Shown: positions 1 through 9,141, counted from the stretch's first letter. The stretch: DNA of 64,000 nt from Mesorhizobium sp. C432A (GCF_030323145.1 NZ_CP100470.1:3327001-3391000), one strand, 5' to 3'. The notes: generated by a model not told the origin, from the letters alone. A program made the numbers and translations.

Positions 1-538
1 CAGCGATGCCGGCGTCGCCGAACAGGCCGAGACCTTCGGTGCCATTGCTGAAGACAATGGCGGCGGGCCATTCCTTTGGACCAGCGTCGCCGAGGAGCGC
101 ACGAAACTCTGGAAAGCCAGGCACGATGCTTATTGGGCGTCACTGACGCTACGGCCGGGCGCCAAGGGCCTTTCGACCGATGTCTGCGTGCCGATCTCGC
201 GGCTGGCCGAATGCGTTGCCGAAACCGAGGCCGACATTGCCGAGATGGGCCTGGTTGCGCCGATCGTCGGCCATGCCGGCGACGGCAATTTCCATGTGCT
301 GGTGCTGATGGACGTCAACGACCCCAAAGAGATCGCGCTGGCGGAGAAATTCGTCTCGCGGCTGAACATGCGGGCGATCGCCATGGACGGCACCTGCACC
401 GGCGAACACGGCATCGGCCAGGGCAAGATCGGCTTCCTGCGCCATGAGCTCGGCCATGGTGTCGACATCATGCGCTCCATAAAAAAAGCGCTCGACCCGC
501 AAGACATCATGAACCCGGGCAAGATATTACCTGCATAG
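1..538 (+). CDS. FAD-linked oxidase, C-terminal part (D-lactate dehydrogenase / GlcD type), 5' truncated by the window
   Basis: The reading frame is open from base 2 to the stop at 536-538, so only the last 178 residues are present. They carry the C-terminal FAD-linked oxidase domain: GHAGDGNFH, then TGEHGIGQGK, and the family's usual ending DPQDIMNPGKILP. These enzymes oxidise 2-hydroxy acids such as D-lactate or glycolate with FAD, passing electrons to cytochrome c or quinone. The N-terminal FAD-binding PCMH domain lies outside the window. Cytochrome-type D-lactate dehydrogenase fits best, but the GlcD-like family is broad and the substrate cannot be fixed from this piece. Confidence 0.88.
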   Translation, partial: SDAGVAEQAETFGAIAEDNGGGPFLWTSVAEERTKLWKARHDAYWASLTLRPGAKGLSTDVCVPISRLAECVAETEADIAEMGLVAPIVGHAGDGNFHVLVLMDVNDPKEIALAEKFVSRLNMRAIAMDGTCTGEHGIGQGKIGFLRHELGHGVDIMRSIKKALDPQDIMNPGKILPA

Positions 539-558
539 CCGAAATGTGAGGAGCGGCA

Positions 559-1038
559 ATGGATACCCTGATTATAAGGGCATCGCTTGGCAAGACACTG
601 TTACTGCTGTCGGCCAGCCTCTTCTTTGTCCTGGCCTGCGCTTTCCTGATTTATGTCTCCGAGGACGGCGACACCGCCGGCCTTTGGTGGTGCGTGGCCT
701 TTTTCGGGCTGGTCGCGTTGGTGTTTGCCTGGCAGCTTGTGCGGCCGCAGATTCTGGTGCTGAACGGACAAGGTTTCAGTCTCGGCGGAGGCCTTGTTCG
801 ATCGCCCAACCTGGTCCCCTGGAAGAATATCGAAAGCTTCTTCGTCGTCCATCGCCGGCGCAGGATAGGCGATATGATCGGGTACAATTTCGCACCGGGG
901 GTCAAGAAAAGCTCCGTCATGGGCAGCGTGACCAAAAGCCTCGGCGCCGAAGCCGCATTACCGCAGGGCTGGACATTGTCGCCCGAGGAGATGGTGGTGC
1001 TGCTGAACGAATATCGCCGACGGGCCATGGCAGGATAG
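559..1038 (+). CDS. Small membrane protein, possibly STM3941 family
   Basis: This 159-residue protein starts at an ATG preceded by a GAGGAGCGG ribosome-binding site. Two hydrophobic segments lie near residues 10-32 and 38-60, followed by a basic soluble domain of about 95 residues with a PH-like look (PWKNIESFFVV). The two-helix plus soluble-domain layout recalls the STM3941 family of uncharacterised proteins, though I am not certain of that match. It follows the oxidase by 20 bp on the same strand and may be co-transcribed with it. No function can be assigned. Confidence 0.7.
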   Translation: MDTLIIRASLGKTLLLLSASLFFVLACAFLIYVSEDGDTAGLWWCVAFFGLVALVFAWQLVRPQILVLNGQGFSLGGGLVRSPNLVPWKNIESFFVVHRRRRIGDMIGYNFAPGVKKSSVMGSVTKSLGAEAALPQGWTLSPEEMVVLLNEYRRRAMAG

Positions 1039-1195
1039 TCTCTTGCGCACAGGCCGGACCGCGGTCAAAGGCGTCCAAAAATCTCTGCTCTTCCAGATAC
1101 ATCAGAGATCAAGCAACTCTGGATGAATTGCCTCTTTATCGACACGCTGATGCGGGTAGAGTGCGGCTGACTTTCAATCAACCCGTTCGGAGCTG

Positions 1196-4100
1196 ATGCT
1201 CGCACGCCTGTTCGTGATCTTCGGTGGCTTGTTTGTGCTGGTGCTGGTTGCGGCGCTGGTGGTGCCGTATTTTGTCGATTGGACCGGGTACCGCGCCCAA
1301 TTCGAGCGCGAGGCGAGCGCCATTCTCGGCCGCAAGGTGACGGTGCAAGGCGACGCCACGGCGCGGCTGTTGCCGTTCCCCTCGGTGACCTTCTCAAACG
1401 TCACGGTCGCCGGCGGCCCCGGCGGCCAGCCGGCAATGACCGTCGAGACCTTTTCGATGGACGCGGAACTGGCGCCGTTCCTGCGCGGCGAAGTGCTGAT
1501 TTTCGACATGCGGCTGGTGCATCCGAAGGCGACGATCGACATCGCCGATAACGGCACGGTCGACTGGGCGATACGGCCGTCCTCGCCCTTCGATCTCAAC
1601 CAGATCTCGATCGAGAAGCTCACGGTGACGGAGGGAGAAATTGCGCTCCGCCATGCCGCAGGCGGGCGCAGCCATCTGATTTCCGAGATCAATTCGACCA
1701 TCTCTGCCAAGTCGCTGGCCGGGCCGTGGCGCATGGACGGAACGTTGCTGCTCGACGGACTGCGTTCGACGGTTGCGGCTTCGACCGGCAAGGCCGAAGG
1801 CAGCGGCCAGATGCGGCTGAGGCTCAAGGTCGATCCCGATGCCTATCCACTGGTCATCGAAACCGACGGCAATGCAGGCATCGTCAATGGGGCTGCCGTC
1901 TATTCCGGCCAGTTCAAGATTTCCGGCAACGACAAGAATTCGGCTACGCTGCGCGGCAGCGATGGTGAGGTTGTCGAGATCAATACGGGCAAGGTCAGCG
2001 CCGGCAAGCCCGATCCGGGCTTCCGGCTGAACGGCAAGTTCTCGCTTGATCACCAGAAGCTCGGCGTCGACGAATTCCGCTTCGAGACCGGGCCGCTCGA
2101 CAATCCCTACACAGCCGACGGCAAGGCTTCGGTCGATCTCGGCCTTAGGCCGAACTTCGCCATCGAGGCCAATGGCGCGCAGGTGCAACTGGACGAGGCG
2201 GTGGGCGCTGAGAAGGGCGCCGGCCTGACGCTGGACCAGCGCATTGCCGGAATCGAGCAGGCGCTGCTCGAACTGCCGAAGCCGAGCATCCCCGGCACTG
2301 TCGAGGTCAAGCTGCCGGCGGTGGTGGCCGGCGACACCACGGTGCGCGACGTGCATCTCTCGGCCGAGCCGGTCGAGGGCGGCTGGTCGGTGAAATCGCT
2401 GGCCGCGACCTTGCCCGGGCGCACGACGCTGGAAGCCAGCGGCATGCTCAGCGTCGAAGATCATTTCGGTTTCAGCGGCTCCATGCTGCTGGCGGTGGCG
2501 CAGCCTTCCGGCTTTGCTGCCTGGTTGTCCAAAGATGTCGACGAGGCGATCCGCCGGCTGCCGGCCGCCGGCTTCAAGGCCAAGGTGGACCTGTCGGAGA
2601 AGCGCCAGGCGTTCAGCGATCTCGAACTGATCCTCGGCAAGTCGAAGTTCACCGGCCGCATCGATTCCAGCCAGCCCGACGACGCCAAGTCCTCGGTGCT
2701 GATCCGGCTCGAGGGCGGCGAACTCGATGTCGACGGGCTGACGGCCTTCGCCTCGATCTTCGTCAGCGACAAGGGCGCCAACCGCTTTTCCGACCGTGAC
2801 CTCGATTTTCAGATCAAGGCAGGGCCGGTCAATGCTGGCGGGCTCACCGCCGACACGGTCGATACCGCGCTCCGGCTCCGCGACGGGCTGCTCGAAATCG
2901 ACCGGCTGTCGATTGGCGGCCTTGCCGGCGCCTCGATCAGCGCCACCGGCCGGATCAAGGATTTTCCGGCAAGCCCGACCGGCAAGCTCGATGCCTCGGT
3001 GGTCGCCGTCGATCTGAAGCCGCTGATCGACATTGCCGCGCAACACTATCCCGACAATCTGATGCTGAAGGGACTGGCTGGCCGCACGGCCGCCTATCCT
3101 GAACTGTTCCAGGACGCGCGCGTCGATCTGGTGGCGAGCGCCGCCGACAATGGCGACGGCACGACCGGGCTGGCGGTGAGCGGACAAGGCAAGGCCGGCG
3201 GTTCGGCCTTTTCGGCGTCGCTGTCGGGCGAGGGTGCCGTCGGCCAGTTGCTCGACGCGCCGGTGACGCTGACCTTCAACGCCAAAAATCCCGACGCCAC
3301 CGTGCTGCTGGCGCTCTACGGCCTGCCGGCGCTGCCGCTCGGCATGCTCGGCCAGGCAAGCACCGATATTTCGGCCAAAGGCACGTTTGGCGGCGGCCTG
3401 GCGACGAGCTTCAATTTCGCCGCCGACGACTTCAGGGCGACGTTCGACGGCACCGTTGCTCAGACGCCGCAAGGCGCCACCGCCAAGGGCAAGATCGGCC
3501 TCGACGCCTCCGACATCGAGCCCTGGCTGATGACGACCGGCGCCGGCCTGCCGGGCATGGGAACGGGCACCTCGACCTCGCTCAGCGCGGATGCCGATTT
3601 CGGCAATGGCCTGCTGGTGTTGAGCGGTCTCAGCGGATCCATCAACGAGTCGGAGATTTCGGGCGACGTCAACATCGATGCGAAGCAGGGGCTGCCGCAT
3701 TTTGCCGGTGCGCTGGCGCTCGACGAACTGGACCTCGACCCGATTGCGGTTGCGCTGTTCGGTGACCAGTCGTTCCTCAGCAGCAACGCGAACTGGCCGA
3801 CGGCGCCATTCAGCCAGAAATCCAGCCTGCCGTTCAGCGCCGATCTCGATCTGACGACGGCGACGCTTGCCGCCGGACCGCTGGCGACAGCCTATGATGC
3901 GTCGCTGTCGTTGAAACTGGACCAGGAAGGCATCCGCGTTTCGGACCTGAAGGCAAAACTGCTCGGCGGCGCGCTCACCGGATTGTTCGAGTTGAAGAAC
4001 ACAGACGGCACGGGGCTGTTCTCCGGCCAGATGAGGCTTGCCGGCGCTGACCTGGCGACCGTGCTGCCGGCTGCCGGCCTGAGTGGCAGCGGCGACTTCT

Positions 4101-5149
4101 CGACAGGGCTGTCGACCAGCGGCAAATCGGTCGACGCGATGATTGCCGCACTCTCCGGCTCGGGCACGGCGGCGCTGAAAGGCCTCACCATTGCCGGCGT
4201 CAATCCCGATGCCTTCGGCGCGTTGATTGCCAAGGCTGATGCGATCGGGCGCGACATCGACACAGCAAAGACCGCGGGCTTTGCACCTGAGATCGCTGGC
4301 GACGGCAGCTTTGCTGCCGGCGATGCCGACATCGCCTTCACGGTCGCCGGCGGCACGTTGCGGGCACCACCGATCAAATTCGAAAACCAGGCGGCGACGC
4401 TGTCTGCCGACATCACGGCCGACCTCAACACCGGCACCGTCGCCACCAAGGGCGCTGTCACCTACAAGCCTGGCGACGAGGCGCTGATCGGCTCCGATCC
4501 GACGGTCAATTTCAGCGTCGATGGGCCGTTCGGGGCGCTGAAGAAGCAGTTCGACAGCGAGCCGCTGGCGCAATTTTTGACCCAGCGCGCGCTGGAAAAG
4601 GAGCAGCAGCGGGTCGAGGCGATGCAGGCCGCACTGCTCGAGAAGCAGCGGCTGCGGCGCGAGGTGCGCTACTACGCCGCCCTGCAGACCGAGCGCGACA
4701 ACGCGGCCGAGGAATTGCGCAAGCAGGAGGAAGCGGCACGGCTCAAAGCCGAGGCCGACGCCAAGGCGAAGGCACAGGCCGATGCGAAGGCACAGGCCGA
4801 AGCGGATGCGAAGGCCAAGGCGGATGCCGAAGCAAAGGCCAATGCCGATGCGAAAGCGCAGGCAGAGGCTGACGCAAAGGCCAAGGCAGATGCGGACGCG
4901 AAAGCCCAGGCCGAAGAGCAGGCTGCCGAAGACGCCGCCAAGGCCGAGGACGAACGGAAGAAGGCCGAACAGGCTCGGATCGCTTCGCAGGAAAAAGCCA
5001 GGCTGGAGGCCGAGCGCAAGGCTCAGGAGCAGGCGCCGAAGGTCGACCGCTCACTTCCCGGCGTCAATGACGGTTCGGCCCCGGCGCCGCCGAAGCCCAG
5101 GACAAATCCGTTCTCGGTCGATAATTTGCTGAAGTCGCTGGGCAATTAG
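1196..5149 (+). CDS. AsmA-family protein with Ala/Lys/Glu-rich C-terminal tail
   Basis: The 1317-residue protein begins with one transmembrane segment (LARLFVIFGGLFVLVLVAAL) and FVDWTGYRAQFE, the normal start of the AsmA N-terminal domain. A long repetitive beta-rich body with many 'SGxGxF' and 'LKLDG' type strands follows, and an AsmA-like C-terminal region lies near residues 850-1110. AsmA-like proteins are anchored in the inner membrane and span the periplasm; the family is linked to lipid transfer to the outer membrane. The last ~200 residues are unusual: a charged Ala/Lys/Glu/Asp repeat (about 4,590-5,040), probably a long coiled coil, then a Pro-rich end. A GC-rich hairpin (5174-5190, GTCCGC-GACTT-GCGGAC) follows the stop, without a T run. 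Confidence 0.9.
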   Translation: MLARLFVIFGGLFVLVLVAALVVPYFVDWTGYRAQFEREASAILGRKVTVQGDATARLLPFPSVTFSNVTVAGGPGGQPAMTVETFSMDAELAPFLRGEVLIFDMRLVHPKATIDIADNGTVDWAIRPSSPFDLNQISIEKLTVTEGEIALRHAAGGRSHLISEINSTISAKSLAGPWRMDGTLLLDGLRSTVAASTGKAEGSGQMRLRLKVDPDAYPLVIETDGNAGIVNGAAVYSGQFKISGNDKNSATLRGSDGEVVEINTGKVSAGKPDPGFRLNGKFSLDHQKLGVDEFRFETGPLDNPYTADGKASVDLGLRPNFAIEANGAQVQLDEAVGAEKGAGLTLDQRIAGIEQALLELPKPSIPGTVEVKLPAVVAGDTTVRDVHLSAEPVEGGWSVKSLAATLPGRTTLEASGMLSVEDHFGFSGSMLLAVAQPSGFAAWLSKDVDEAIRRLPAAGFKAKVDLSEKRQAFSDLELILGKSKFTGRIDSSQPDDAKSSVLIRLEGGELDVDGLTAFASIFVSDKGANRFSDRDLDFQIKAGPVNAGGLTADTVDTALRLRDGLLEIDRLSIGGLAGASISATGRIKDFPASPTGKLDASVVAVDLKPLIDIAAQHYPDNLMLKGLAGRTAAYPELFQDARVDLVASAADNGDGTTGLAVSGQGKAGGSAFSASLSGEGAVGQLLDAPVTLTFNAKNPDATVLLALYGLPALPLGMLGQASTDISAKGTFGGGLATSFNFAADDFRATFDGTVAQTPQGATAKGKIGLDASDIEPWLMTTGAGLPGMGTGTSTSLSADADFGNGLLVLSGLSGSINESEISGDVNIDAKQGLPHFAGALALDELDLDPIAVALFGDQSFLSSNANWPTAPFSQKSSLPFSADLDLTTATLAAGPLATAYDASLSLKLDQEGIRVSDLKAKLLGGALTGLFELKNTDGTGLFSGQMRLAGADLATVLPAAGLSGSGDFSTGLSTSGKSVDAMIAALSGSGTAALKGLTIAGVNPDAFGALIAKADAIGRDIDTAKTAGFAPEIAGDGSFAAGDADIAFTVAGGTLRAPPIKFENQAATLSADITADLNTGTVATKGAVTYKPGDEALIGSDPTVNFSVDGPFGALKKQFDSEPLAQFLTQRALEKEQQRVEAMQAALLEKQRLRREVRYYAALQTERDNAAEELRKQEEAARLKAEADAKAKAQADAKAQAEADAKAKADAEAKANADAKAQAEADAKAKADADAKAQAEEQAAEDAAKAEDERKKAEQARIASQEKARLEAERKAQEQAPKVDRSLPGVNDGSAPAPPKPRTNPFSVDNLLKSLGN

Positions 5150-5189
5150 GCACCCGCATCGCCGACGGCACCGGTCCGCGACTTGCGGA

Positions 5190-5300
5190 CTATTGCTTGT
5201 GACGGGTCAGCAGGCGTTCCAGCATCGGTTCGATGCGCTTGAGCTCATCGAGATGCGCGGCGGACAATTCGGCAAGACGGTCTTCGGCGTGTTCGGTCAA
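5190..5300 (-). pseudogene. C-terminal tail of an HTH-type regulator, truncated remnant
   Basis: On the minus strand, reading into a TAG at 5190-5192, about 37 codons give LTEHAEDRLAELSAAHLD and then ELKRIEPMLERLLTRHKQ. This resembles the winged-helix wing plus dimerisation helix at the end of ArsR- or MarR-type regulators. The frame closes at 5316, so there is no room for the DNA-binding half. The resemblance stops where the ClC-channel remnant on the other strand begins, at about 5300, so this looks like one side of a deletion or rearrangement junction. Family assignment is tentative. Confidence 0.45.
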
Positions 5301-5302
5301 GC

Positions 5303-5938
5303 TTTGCGGTCGAACTCACCGGCAACACCCATGTGCTGGTGCCGTTGATCGCCGCTTGCGCGGCCGCTCACGCGGTCACCGTGCTGTTGATGAAGCGGTC
5401 GATCCTGACGGAAAAGATTGCCAGGCGAGGGCATCATCTGGTTCGCGAATATCGTGTCGATCCCTTCGCGCTGACCAGGGTGCGCGAGGTCATGACCGCG
5501 CAGGTGGAGAGCGTGCCGGCGACGATGACGCTACATGGCGCAGCCGCCTTCCTGACCGCGCCCCAGACGCGGCATCCGAGCTTTCCCGTCGTCAGCGAAG
5601 ACGGCCAGGTGCTTGGCGTCATCGATCCGCCGGCGATCCTGCGCTGGAGGCGCGCGGGCAAGCACCGCACCACGACGCTTGGCGAATTGCTTGACGGCGG
5701 CAAGCTCACGCTTGCCTATCCGGACGAGTATCTCGAGGGTCTTTCCGACAAGCTGCTGATGGCCAATGTCTCGCATCTGCCGGTTGTCGCGCGCGAGGAC
5801 GCGCGGCTGGTCGGCTATGTCGGCTGGAAAGATCTGATGCGCGTCCGGTCGAAGAAGCTTGCCGAGGAACGCGATCGCTCGACGCTGCTGGGATTTGGCA
5901 CCCGCCGCAAGAAACAGGATGCGGTCATAAAGGCCTAA
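5303..5938 (+). pseudogene. C-terminal remnant of a ClC-type chloride channel with CBS domain pair
   Basis: Translation from 5303 gives FAVELTGNTHVLVPLIAA, then AVTVLLMKRSILTEKIARRG and a pair of CBS domains. FAVELTG...LMKRSILTEKIARRG is the final membrane helix and helix-to-CBS linker of ClC chloride channels/antiporters. The other ~400 residues of the channel are absent: immediately upstream lies the tail of an unrelated minus-strand regulator. A GTG at 5333 could start a 201-residue CBS protein, but no convincing ribosome-binding site is seen and the first ~20 residues would be a channel helix. Its stop overlaps the stop of the convergent RHH gene (5935-5938). Most likely non-functional as a channel; a surviving CBS-only protein is possible. 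Confidence 0.75.
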
Positions 5939-6162
5939 GAAGTTCTGGCGTCGCGCTTGGCCCAGTCCAGCACGTGGAGCCTGAGCGCCGAGGACAGATT
6001 GGCATCGCGCGGTCTTGTCTCGTCGATCTCCGCGACCAGGGCAGCAAGGGTCAGCTTGCGCGCGGCGGCAATAGTGACGAGATCGTCATAAAAGGGTTTT
6101 TCGAGGGAATAGCTGGTGCGATGGCCGCGGATGGTCACGGAGCGTTTTTCGACCGGGCTCAC
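5935..6162 (-). CDS. Ribbon-helix-helix domain protein
   Basis: This 75-residue protein (SVTIRGHRTSYSLEKPFYDD, then LVTIAAARKLTLAALVAEID) matches the short alphaproteobacterial ribbon-helix-helix proteins typified by a beta strand followed by two helices. The fold binds DNA in the Arc/MetJ group, but partners of this subfamily are unknown. It is the downstream member of a minus-strand run sspB - DUF4169 - RHH with gaps of 18 and 13 bp, so an operon is likely. Its stop codon overlaps that of the convergent ClC remnant. Confidence 0.82.
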   Translation of the reverse strand: MSPVEKRSVTIRGHRTSYSLEKPFYDDLVTIAAARKLTLAALVAEIDETRPRDANLSSALRLHVLDWAKRDARTS

Positions 6163-6175
6163 CGCAGGCGGTCCA

Positions 6176-6370
6176 TCAATCGCCCTGGTCTTCCGGGCGT
6201 TCGCGGCGGTGGCCGGCGACGAATTTTTCGGCCTTGTCCGATGTCAGACGGTCACGAGTTCTTTCGGCTTTGGAACGGCCGTGCAGAGCGCGGTTCTCGC
6301 CGGCGAGCTTTTCCTTTTCGGTGCGCGCCTTCTGCTTGCGGACCTGGCGAAGGTTGACGATTTCGCCCAT
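6176..6370 (-). CDS. DUF4169 family protein
   Basis: A 64-residue, very basic and hydrophilic protein beginning MGEIVNLRQVRKQKARTEKE and containing LAGENRALHGRSKAER, characteristic of the DUF4169 family of small alphaproteobacterial proteins. No function is known for the family. It sits between sspB and the RHH protein on the same strand, an arrangement that suggests co-transcription with sspB. Confidence 0.82.
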   Translation of the reverse strand: MGEIVNLRQVRKQKARTEKEKLAGENRALHGRSKAERTRDRLTSDKAEKFVAGHRRERPEDQGD

Positions 6371-6388
6371 GTCGCGCCGACCGTCCCG

Positions 6389-6934
6389 CTACTTCTTGCG
6401 GAAGGCGTCGAGCGACACGACGTCGGCGCCCTTGCCGGCGGCGGCATCGGCCACGGCGGGCTTTTTCTCCGCCTCAGTGGCAGCTGCCTTCTTCTCGGCC
6501 TTCGGCTTTTTCTCGGAGACGATAGCCAAAGGCTCGGCAGCCGGCTGGGCGGCTGCATCGTCTTCCGCCGGGACGTCGGTCTTGACGTCGAATTCGAGTT
6601 CGAAATTGACCGATGGGTCGTAGAAGCCGCGTACGGCCGAGAACGGAATTTCCAGCTTCTCCGGCACGTCGGAGAAGGACAGCCCGACCTCGAAGCCGGT
6701 ATCGGTCACCTTGAGGTCCCAATACTGGAACTGGATGACGATGGTCATCTGTTCGGGATAGCGCTCGCGCAGCCTGGAGGACACCCGCACGCCCGGCGCG
6801 CCGGTCAGGAATGTGATGAAGAAATGATGATTGCCGGGAAGGCCGGTGCGCGCGACTTCGGCCAGGACCTTGCGCATGACGCCGCGCAATGCCTCCTGGG
6901 CCAGAATGTCGTAGCGGATGTGGTCGTCGGCCAT
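6389..6934 (-). CDS. sspB: SspB, ClpXP adaptor (alpha type)
   Basis: The 181-residue protein has the SspB fold signature near its start (IRYDILAQEALRGVMRKVLA, then HHFFITF...GVRVSSRLRERYP) and a low-complexity Ala/Lys/Glu linker. It ends in VVSLDAFRKK, the short tail by which SspB docks on the ClpX N-domain. SspB binds the SsrA tag of stalled-translation products and delivers them to ClpXP. The tmRNA gene encoding that tag lies 2.4 kb away on the same strand, so adaptor and tag source are both in this window. Length and layout are normal for the alphaproteobacterial group. Confidence 0.93.
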   Translation of the reverse strand: MADDHIRYDILAQEALRGVMRKVLAEVARTGLPGNHHFFITFLTGAPGVRVSSRLRERYPEQMTIVIQFQYWDLKVTDTGFEVGLSFSDVPEKLEIPFSAVRGFYDPSVNFELEFDVKTDVPAEDDAAAQPAAEPLAIVSEKKPKAEKKAAATEAEKKPAVADAAAGKGADVVSLDAFRKK

Positions 6935-7064
6935 GTGCTGGTCGGGTTCCGTTGAATCGTCCGCATAGCTGTAATCAAGCTTGAGCGCGGCGTAAACCGG
7001 ATATAGATCGCTGATGCGCCGAAGCGAAGCCCGTAACGGACGATTTGATCGCCTGCTTTGGCGT

Positions 7065-7748
7065 TCAGGCGCTGGCCAGCTGTTTTTCCACCGCTGCCGC
7101 TGATCTGCGCTTGCCGAAGGCGCGCAGGAATGTGCGCACGCCGTGGGTGGCGGATTGCAACACTTCGTCTTCCGACGGCATGCTGCCTAGCATGAAGGTG
7201 GTCTGCAGTTCGGCGTTGGCTAGCGCCAGGAACTGGCGTGCGGCGACATCGGGATCGTCGACCGCGAGATGGCCGGCATGGGCGAGGCGGGCAAAACGGG
7301 CGGCAAGTGCGGGCCAGGTCCGGCTCGGCCCCTGGTCGCGCCATTCGGCGAAGAGCTCGGGATAGCGCTCGCCTTCGGTCTGGATCAGCTTGCGCAGGAA
7401 GCGTCCGTCGCGGTTGCAGATGCAGTTCTGATTCATGCGCACGGCAAAGCCGATCAGGTCGGCTTCCAGATCCTTCGGCTGGTCTGGGAAAGAGGCGAAG
7501 GTGGCGAAGATGCCGGCATTGCAGCGCTCCGTCAGATCGCGCACCACAGCCATGAAGAGCTTTTCCTTGTCGCGGTGGTGATTGTAGATGGTCTGGCGCG
7601 ACACGCCGGCCTCCACCGCGATCAGGTCGATATTGGCGCCGGCAAAGCCTTCCCGGCAGAAGACCGAAGCCGCCGCATCGATGATCGACATACGCTTGGC
7701 CTCGTGGCCGCGTGGCGGGAAAATGTCAGGAGAAACGGCAAGCTTCAT
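7065..7748 (-). CDS. TetR/AcrR family transcriptional regulator
   Basis: The 227-residue protein has an N-terminal TetR HTH (IIDAAASVFCREGFAGANID, then VSRQTIYNHHRDKEKLF) at about residues 19-65 and an AefR-like C-terminal ligand domain. It is divergent from the MFS transporter gene at 7936. Between them lies a perfect inverted repeat TTAGACA-AGGC-TGTCTAA (7777-7794), 29 bp upstream of its own start codon, a natural operator for autorepression and for control of the transporter. The ligand is unknown; a drug-responsive efflux repressor is the likely role. Confidence 0.9.
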   Translation of the reverse strand: MKLAVSPDIFPPRGHEAKRMSIIDAAASVFCREGFAGANIDLIAVEAGVSRQTIYNHHRDKEKLFMAVVRDLTERCNAGIFATFASFPDQPKDLEADLIGFAVRMNQNCICNRDGRFLRKLIQTEGERYPELFAEWRDQGPSRTWPALAARFARLAHAGHLAVDDPDVAARQFLALANAELQTTFMLGSMPSEDEVLQSATHGVRTFLRAFGKRRSAAAVEKQLASA

Positions 7749-7776
7749 AGAAATCTATATAGAGGTGATTGACGAA

Positions 7777-7794
7777 TTAGACAAGGCTGTCTAA
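7777..7794. promoter_or_regulatory. Candidate TetR operator (7-4-7 inverted repeat)
   Basis: TTAGACA-AGGC-TGTCTAA is a perfect palindrome with 7-bp arms, placed between the divergent TetR and MFS genes. Arm length and overall size suit a TetR dimer. It lies closer to the regulator start (29 bp) than to the transporter start (141 bp). Confidence 0.65.
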
Positions 7795-7935
7795 ATTTGT
7801 GGACACAATAAATGGGAATTCGCTCCGTAGAGACGAATAATCTCGCTCTGAGCCGTCGGATTTCAACGGGATGGAACGTCCTAGGGTTAGTCGTCGCGTT
7901 GGCGGCGCCAACCAGACTTGAAAGAAGCCTTTATC

Positions 7936-9141
7936 ATGAGTCCCAAATTCCTCCGCATCGCGGTCGTGCTCGGCCTGTTGTCCGCTATCGGCCCCTTCGC
8001 CATCGACATGTATCTGCCGGCGTTGCCTTCGATCGGCGAGGATCTGCATGCCGGCACCGCCGCCGTTCAGATGAGCCTTTTGATCTTCTTCCTGTCGATG
8101 GGCTTCGGCCAGATCGTCGTCGGACCGATCTCCGACATGGTCGGCCGCAAGCTGCCGCTTTACGGCGGCCTTGCGCTGTTCATGGTCGGCGGTATCGGTT
8201 CGGCCATGAGCCCGACCATCGAATGGCTGATCGCCTTCCGCTTTCTGCAGGGACTGGGCGCCAGCGCCGGCATGGCGGTGCCGCGCGCCATCGTGCGCGA
8301 CCTGCACACCGGCACCGAAGCCGCCAAGCTGATGTCGCTGCTGATGCTGGTGTTTTCGGTGTCGCCGATCCTGGCGCCGCTGACCGGCAGCCAGATCATC
8401 GAGAATTTCGGCTGGCGCGCCGTATTCTGGACGGTGACGGGCGCGGCCCTGCTGGCCACCATTCTGCTGGCGACCTCGCTGAAGGAGACGCGGCCGGCGG
8501 AAGAACGCGTCGGTTCCTCCTTCGGAACCGCACTCGCCGGCTATCGCTTCCTCATGGGTGACCGCAATTTCCTCGGCCTGGTGGCGATCGCCGGCTTCGG
8601 CATCGCCAGCTTCTTCGTCTACCTCTCGAGTTCGTCCTTCATTCTGATCGACCATTACGGGCTGTCGCCTTCCGTCTACAGCGTGTTCTTCTCGATCAAT
8701 GCGGTCGCCTTCATCGGCATGTCGCAGCTGACGGGACTGCTGTCGGAGCGCTTCGGGCTGAAGCGCGTCGTCTGGGTGGCGGTGACCGGCTATGCCACGA
8801 CGATGGTGGTGCTGTTCGCAGTCATGGCGACCGGCGTCGACCGGCTCGATGTGATGGCGGCACTGCTGTTCGTCGGCTACGGCTTCCTCGGCCTGGTCAT
8901 CCCGACGACGTCGGTGCTGGCCATGGAAGAGCATGGCGAGATCGCCGGCACGGCCTCGGCGCTGATGGGCACGCTGCACTTCGCCATCGGTGCGCTGGCG
9001 ATGGGCGTCGCCGGCATCTTCTTCGACGGCACCCCGCTGCCCATGGTGGCCGGCATCACGCTCTGCGCCGTAATCTCGTTCACGCTGGCCAAACTGACGC
9101 TCGGCCGCTCGCGCGAAGCCGTTGAAGCGCCGGCCGAGTAA
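7936..9141 (+). CDS. Bcr/CflA-type multidrug MFS transporter
   Basis: The 401-residue protein starts MSPKFLRIAVVLGLLSAIGP and continues FAIDMYLPALPSIGEDL, the motif of the Bcr/CflA drug-resistance group. Motif A follows (FGQIVVGPISDMVGRKLPL), and there are about 12 membrane segments. Members export drugs such as bicyclomycin or chloramphenicol by proton antiport across the inner membrane. An upstream in-frame TTG at 7918 is possible, but the ATG at 7936 matches the family start. The gene is divergent from its presumed TetR repressor and is followed by a strong terminator at 9161. Confidence 0.92.
   Translation: MSPKFLRIAVVLGLLSAIGPFAIDMYLPALPSIGEDLHAGTAAVQMSLLIFFLSMGFGQIVVGPISDMVGRKLPLYGGLALFMVGGIGSAMSPTIEWLIAFRFLQGLGASAGMAVPRAIVRDLHTGTEAAKLMSLLMLVFSVSPILAPLTGSQIIENFGWRAVFWTVTGAALLATILLATSLKETRPAEERVGSSFGTALAGYRFLMGDRNFLGLVAIAGFGIASFFVYLSSSSFILIDHYGLSPSVYSVFFSINAVAFIGMSQLTGLLSERFGLKRVVWVAVTGYATTMVVLFAVMATGVDRLDVMAALLFVGYGFLGLVIPTTSVLAMEEHGEIAGTASALMGTLHFAIGALAMGVAGIFFDGTPLPMVAGITLCAVISFTLAKLTLGRSREAVEAPAE

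Noticed and set aside
1394-4573. 1059-residue minus-strand open frame opposite the AsmA gene
   Set aside because: Arg/Gln/Gly-rich composition without domains; a mirror of the high-GC plus-strand gene, whose AsmA features are clear.
7870-7908. EcfG-like promoter GGAAC...CGTT before the MFS gene
   Set aside because: Spacer is 19 bases, outside the 16-17 accepted for EcfG.
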